A stretch of 64,000 bases of DNA from Oscillospiraceae bacterium. Lineage in GTDB: Bacteria > Bacillota > Clostridia > Saccharofermentanales > Saccharofermentanaceae. The translations under genes and the position numbers were made by a program. Positions 60,935 through 64,000 of this stretch are shown one piece after another (positions within the stretch are counted from its first letter, which is position 1; the number at the start of each line of letters is the position of its first letter). The DNA lies in NCBI GenBank assembly GCA_902787975.1, contig CADAIP010000005.1, forward strand, positions 1 to 64,000. Reading direction: 5' to 3'. Below the pieces are notes generated by a model that saw only the letters and a program-made list of their open reading frames with translations, was not told the origin of the DNA and did no database searches.

Positions 60935-61301
60935 GCTCAGCTACATCATAACCATTGTCTTTCAAAGCATTTATTGCCTTGTCGAAGTTTTCTTCCTTAA
61001 CGAAAATATAGTCGGTGTTATATGTCGACACCGCGAAAATGCCGACCTTGTTTTCCGCGAGGATGGCCGATATCTTCGACAGGATCCCGATAAGCGAGAA
61101 GTCAAGAACGCCTTCGATCCTGAAGCCTTTCCAGCCGTCATCTCTTACGAGCGTTTTCTCAGGCACGTCTTCGGTCTTGCAGACGAGAGATATCTCTTCA
61201 TCGGTTTTTGCAGTGAAGCAAAAATCAATGCCCGACGGGAGATCACCGACGGACATGAGTTTGCAAACCGTAAATCTGTAGGGAATAGTTTTAAGTTCCA
61301 T
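60921..61301 (-). CDS. ACT domain protein (ACT_7/DUF2241-like)
   Basis: A 126-residue protein with a C-terminal ACT domain (GVLDFSLIGILSKISAILAENKVGIFAVSTYNTDYI) and an N-terminal part with a related fold. Small proteins of this kind bind amino acids and act as stand-alone sensors. AAGGA precedes the ATG. Its end overlaps the convergent EAL gene by 14 bases. Ligand unknown. Confidence 0.88.
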   Translation of the reverse strand: MELKTIPYRFTVCKLMSVGDLPSGIDFCFTAKTDEEISLVCKTEDVPEKTLVRDDGWKGFRIEGVLDFSLIGILSKISAILAENKVGIFAVSTYNTDYIFVKEENFDKAINALKDNGYDVAELTFS

Positions 61302-61458
61302 ATGAATTGATGTTCCTTCTGATAAATGACATTTCTGGTGACTTAAGGTATTCGAGTCTTGTCATATTATCCTTCATATAAAGTACTGTCTCCGATTATA
61401 ACAAACACTCATGTTAAAATAGTAAGTGAATTAGAAATTCCTGAGGGGGTAAAGGAAT

Positions 61459-62316
61459 ATGCGTTTACGTCGCCGTCTGTTTGGTGCACTGCAGATAATC
61501 GTACCTATCCTGGCATATCACGCGTTAATCATTTTCGCTGTCTATAAACTCATTGACAGCACAAACGATGAATATATTCCTCAAACTGATTCGATATATG
61601 CTTATACATATAATTTTTCATATGAATACTCCGATAATAAATGGGACAGAATACGTTCGGAATACCTGGCTGCAAGTCACATAGTTCCTGAAGATGAGAC
61701 CAGAGGAATTACATTCGATGACATTCCCGACATAAGCACCTGGGATGGTGTGAAAAAGATCTATGTCCGTAATGATGTTGCAATCGCAGAAAAAAGCAGA
61801 CTTGAACGTGAAGGTGAAGTGTTCAACATAGCGGTGCCTGCGGATACCATAGCCCATTACAACTACTACACGCGCATGTTACAAGAATTCGGCTATCAAC
61901 CCGGCTACTCCGATATTCCTGTACTCGATGTTTACAAGTACGAATATATTGTTTTCAATTACGACGGATTGAGATACGAGAATGTTTATGCCGAGCCGGA
62001 TCTATATCTTTACTACGAATACGATCCTTCCACATGGGATCAGTTCCGTACGGACCTTGATGCATATTACGAAGACAAGACGGATGAACCGTATCCCCAC
62101 ATACTCATCTCTGTTGATGGTGATTCAGCCGCAATCCAGCAGAAGCTTGTAAGGGAGTACCCCGCTTCATGTTACGTATCCAAAGAATTTACGTCCACCT
62201 GGAAGACATACCGCAGAAATAAGTTGATTATCACGCTTGTGACAGCGCTTGTTTTGACTGTCGCTGCGGTCATTGCGCTAGAGATACTCTTTTCAAAACT
62301 TAAGAAGCGTATATAA
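61459..62316 (+). CDS. hypothetical membrane protein
   Basis: A 285-residue protein with a hydrophobic helix at each end (about 8-30 and 254-275) and an extracellular Tyr/Asp-rich middle. The N-terminus is Arg-rich (MRLRRR), placing it inside. No family recognised. GAGGGGGTAAAGG lies ahead of the ATG. The following lipoprotein gene starts 27 bases downstream and is probably co-transcribed. Confidence 0.75.
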   Translation: MRLRRRLFGALQIIVPILAYHALIIFAVYKLIDSTNDEYIPQTDSIYAYTYNFSYEYSDNKWDRIRSEYLAASHIVPEDETRGITFDDIPDISTWDGVKKIYVRNDVAIAEKSRLEREGEVFNIAVPADTIAHYNYYTRMLQEFGYQPGYSDIPVLDVYKYEYIVFNYDGLRYENVYAEPDLYLYYEYDPSTWDQFRTDLDAYYEDKTDEPYPHILISVDGDSAAIQQKLVREYPASCYVSKEFTSTWKTYRRNKLIITLVTALVLTVAAVIALEILFSKLKKRI

Positions 62317-62343
62317 TAGTCCAATCAAAAACGCGGAGTTAAC

Positions 62344-62823
62344 ATGAAAAAAGTAATAGCAGCAACATTAACGGCAGCGTTGCTTCTCACGGCGGCGTCA
62401 TGCGGAAGCAAGCCTCAGGAGACATCTGAGATAACGGCAGCAACTACTGTGGTTGTTGAGACAGAGACATCGGCGACCGAAGCGCCTTCAGAGACAACGG
62501 CTGAAGAGACCACAGCACCTGTAGAGATACCCGCCTGGGAAGGCTCATGGCAGGCTACTGATACTGAAGAACATTTCGAGATCAGCAGTGTTACTGCTGA
62601 CGGATTCAAGGTAGTTTTTTGGCACTATGAAGAAGGCCAGATCGAAGAATTCATATACAAGATGGAATTCGATAACGAAGACAGAACGGTTGCTTCCGAG
62701 ATCGGCACAGGCAAAGATCACGGTGGCTGGGAATACACCTTTAATCTCAACGGCGACACAATCCTGGTCCAGTCCAAACTTCCTGACCAGACGTTCCAGA
62801 GAACAGAAGCTGCTGAGACATAA
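62344..62823 (+). CDS. small hypothetical lipoprotein
   Basis: A 159-residue lipoprotein with a signal ending in LTAASC (Cys20), a Thr/Glu/Ala-rich spacer (about 25-58) and a C-terminal beta-rich domain with Trp and Phe (WEGSWQATDTEEHFEI, GWEYTFNLNGD), a common pattern for extracellular lipocalin-like modules. Function unknown. Near-repeat structures follow downstream. Confidence 0.78.
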   Translation: MKKVIAATLTAALLLTAASCGSKPQETSEITAATTVVVETETSATEAPSETTAEETTAPVEIPAWEGSWQATDTEEHFEISSVTADGFKVVFWHYEEGQIEEFIYKMEFDNEDRTVASEIGTGKDHGGWEYTFNLNGDTILVQSKLPDQTFQRTEAAET

Positions 62824-62874
62824 AATAGAATCTCTCCGAACGGGATTATTCACGAGAAAAATCATGTACGTAAT

Positions 62875-63043
62875 TCATACAGTAATTAAGATGTTTTACT
62901 GTACGGTTTACGTATTTCTGCCCGAAAATACGTATTTCATACAGTAATCATGAAGTTTTACTGTACGATTTACGTACGCATATTCATCAGTCGAGTTCGA
63001 TACTGTATATTTTACGTACCCGCTTTCATCAGTCGAGTTCGAT
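62875..63043. repeat. hairpin and tandem repeat cluster downstream of the GH94 gene
   Basis: TTCATACAGTAAT...GTTTTACTGTACG.TTTACGTA occurs twice, offset 61 bases (near 62875 and 62936); in each, TACAGTAA pairs with TTACTGTA. A second repeat with a 42-base step starts at about 62969 and 63011 (TTTACGTAC), and TCATCAGTCGAGTTCGAT at 62984-63001 reappears at 63026-63043, where it overlaps the stop codon and last codons of the GH94 gene. Confidence 0.8.
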
Positions 63044-64000
63044 CTCGATAAGTTTTCCTATCTTGTCCTTCGGCAGTATGTTGGAGCCTTCGCTTACGAT
63101 CTCGCCGTCAACACTTATCTTCTTAACAGCAGATGCATCGGAAGTCTTCTTATATACGACCGTGAGAGGCTTGCCGTTGAATTCAAAGCTTACCGAAGCT
63201 TTTCCTTCGTCATCAAACTGTGAAGGGAGGAGCTTGGGCTCAAAGCACATGTCACCGTAGGAACCCTTGATTCCGAACATCTCGGTGAGGACTGTGAGCA
63301 TCAGCCAGCTTGCTGCACCTGTGAGGTAGTGGTAAACGCCTCTGCCCTTAGGGTCGAAGTATTCGGGAACGCCGGGATAGATCTTACTGTCTGCAAAGTC
63401 AGTTGCGTGAGCGTAAAGTGTACCCAATACTTTCCAGCCTTCAGCCTTGAAGCCTCTTGAATAGAGGGCATTGCCGAACATTACGGTCATATGTGAGAAG
63501 ACTGCGCCGTTCTCTTTCTGGCCGTAGGAGAAGCCGAACATACGGCCCATGTCGGTCTTAACTTCACGGAAATCCGTATTGAGTTTGTAGCCTCCGATGG
63601 AAGCATCATAGATATATTTATCTGCGGATTTAACGATCTCAGCGATCTGATCTTCGGATGCGATGCCGGACATGACAGTGAAAACCTGGCTTGTGAGCAT
63701 CATGGCAGGATTGCCGTGCTTGTCGCCGTTCTTTTCGAGGGCGTTGCCACTGTTATCGTAGTAACCGTTGTAGCGTGAATAGCCTTCAGTGTCGGTGAAC
63801 CATTCGGTCTCTCTGATGTGAGTGGTGATCCATTCGGACTTCTTCTCGAGGTCATCAGCGAGCGTGTCGATCGCAAATGCTTTCTTGGATCCGGAGAAAC
63901 CTGTCTTAACACCTTCACAGTACTGATTTAATACAGACTGGAGCTTAGCCTCGTCATAGACACCTAAGAGGCCTTCCAGCTCTGCTGCAGCTTCGATAGT
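63029..64000 (-). CDS. GH94-type glycoside phosphorylase, 3' part
   Basis: The last 323 residues of a large enzyme; the frame stays open to the edge of the window, so the start lies beyond it. The helical barrel and C-terminal features are those of GH94 (cellobiose or cellodextrin phosphorylase-like, GH36-type fold): YSRYNGYYDNSGNALEK, the TGAASWLMLTVLTEMFGIKG region and DMCFEPKLLP. Such enzymes split beta-glucan oligosaccharides with phosphate and save ATP. The stop region has been copied by a 42-base duplication into the adjacent repeats. Confidence 0.88.
   Translation of the reverse strand, partial: TIEAAAELEGLLGVYDEAKLQSVLNQYCEGVKTGFSGSKKAFAIDTLADDLEKKSEWITTHIRETEWFTDTEGYSRYNGYYDNSGNALEKNGDKHGNPAMMLTSQVFTVMSGIASEDQIAEIVKSADKYIYDASIGGYKLNTDFREVKTDMGRMFGFSYGQKENGAVFSHMTVMFGNALYSRGFKAEGWKVLGTLYAHATDFADSKIYPGVPEYFDPKGRGVYHYLTGAASWLMLTVLTEMFGIKGSYGDMCFEPKLLPSQFDDEGKASVSFEFNGKPLTVVYKKTSDASAVKKISVDGEIVSEGSNILPKDKIGKLIEIELD

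Overview
The window looks like the chromosome of a Gram-positive, plant-fibre-degrading anaerobe of the class Clostridia (gut, rumen or digester type). Supporting this are a secreted GH10 xylanase and other exported proteins made as lipoproteins (lipobox, no outer-membrane genes), Shine-Dalgarno sequences of the AGGAGG type, frequent GTG/TTG starts, a YesN/LytS-type two-component system, an AraR-type regulator, a CplR/Lsa-like ABC-F protein and a GH94-type phosphorylase. The genus cannot be fixed from this sequence alone. No tRNA, rRNA, CRISPR array, phage or insertion sequence was found.

Layout. 1-5.5 kb: a structured leader with a terminator and mgtE, a GNAT enzyme, a TSCPD protein, a lipoprotein, a repeat-rich gap, and a PlsC/lipid-kinase pair. 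5.8-15.4 kb: CBM-GH10-CBM xylanase lipoprotein; an XRE regulator with a CPBP protease; a lipoprotein/zinc-ribbon/NodB run; a lipase-like membrane hydrolase coupled to LytTR and DUF3021; a 4-OT tautomerase and a nitroreductase. 15.4-19.8 kb: MoxR-DUF58-transglutaminase operon. 20-21 kb: an isolated predicted nuclease with an unusual promoter region. 21.2-34.1 kb: pentose block, with a YtfQRT/YjfF-type ABC importer, FGGY kinase and AraD facing a divergent AraR-like regulator, followed by a response regulator, histidine kinase and sugar-binding lipoprotein in one coupled operon (a three-part sugar sensor). 34.3-40.5 kb: exopolysaccharide operon (Alg14/Alg13-like pair, three tandem GT2 paralogues, a DXD transferase, Wzx flippase). 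40.5-51 kb: MFS, PutP, MBL hydrolase, second XRE protein, diguanylate cyclase, SDR, iron-type alcohol dehydrogenase, macro-domain protein, CorA, methyltransferase. 51.2-53.6 kb: LuxE-like/LuxC-like pair. 53.6-64 kb: zinc-ribbon membrane protein, ABC-F gene with a complete attenuator leader, a small GNAT/flavodoxin operon, an EAL phosphodiesterase, an ACT protein, two exported proteins, a repeat cluster and the 3' part of a GH94-type gene.

How it works together. The xylanase, the arabinose-type importer and catabolic genes, the sugar-sensing trio and the phosphorylase form a hemicellulose/oligosaccharide programme. AraR-like repression and extracellular sugar sensing are two probable control layers. 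MgtE and CorA give two magnesium/divalent cation routes. A GGDEF enzyme and an EAL enzyme with a degenerate GGDEF domain give a make/break pair for cyclic di-GMP.

The most interesting signals are non-coding: the ABC-F leader (promoter, six-residue peptide, terminator, possible antiterminator, and five helically spaced GTGAA repeats upstream); an interspersed element of two consecutive hairpins found at two loci 40 kb apart; two tandem 56-nt palindromes; spaced TTTGTC half-sites at the nuclease gene; a 13-bp hairpin between the binding-protein and ATPase genes; and a 42-bp duplication that copied the stop-codon end of the GH94 gene. The LuxE-LuxC pair without luciferase genes and the three-part sensor are the most notable protein systems.
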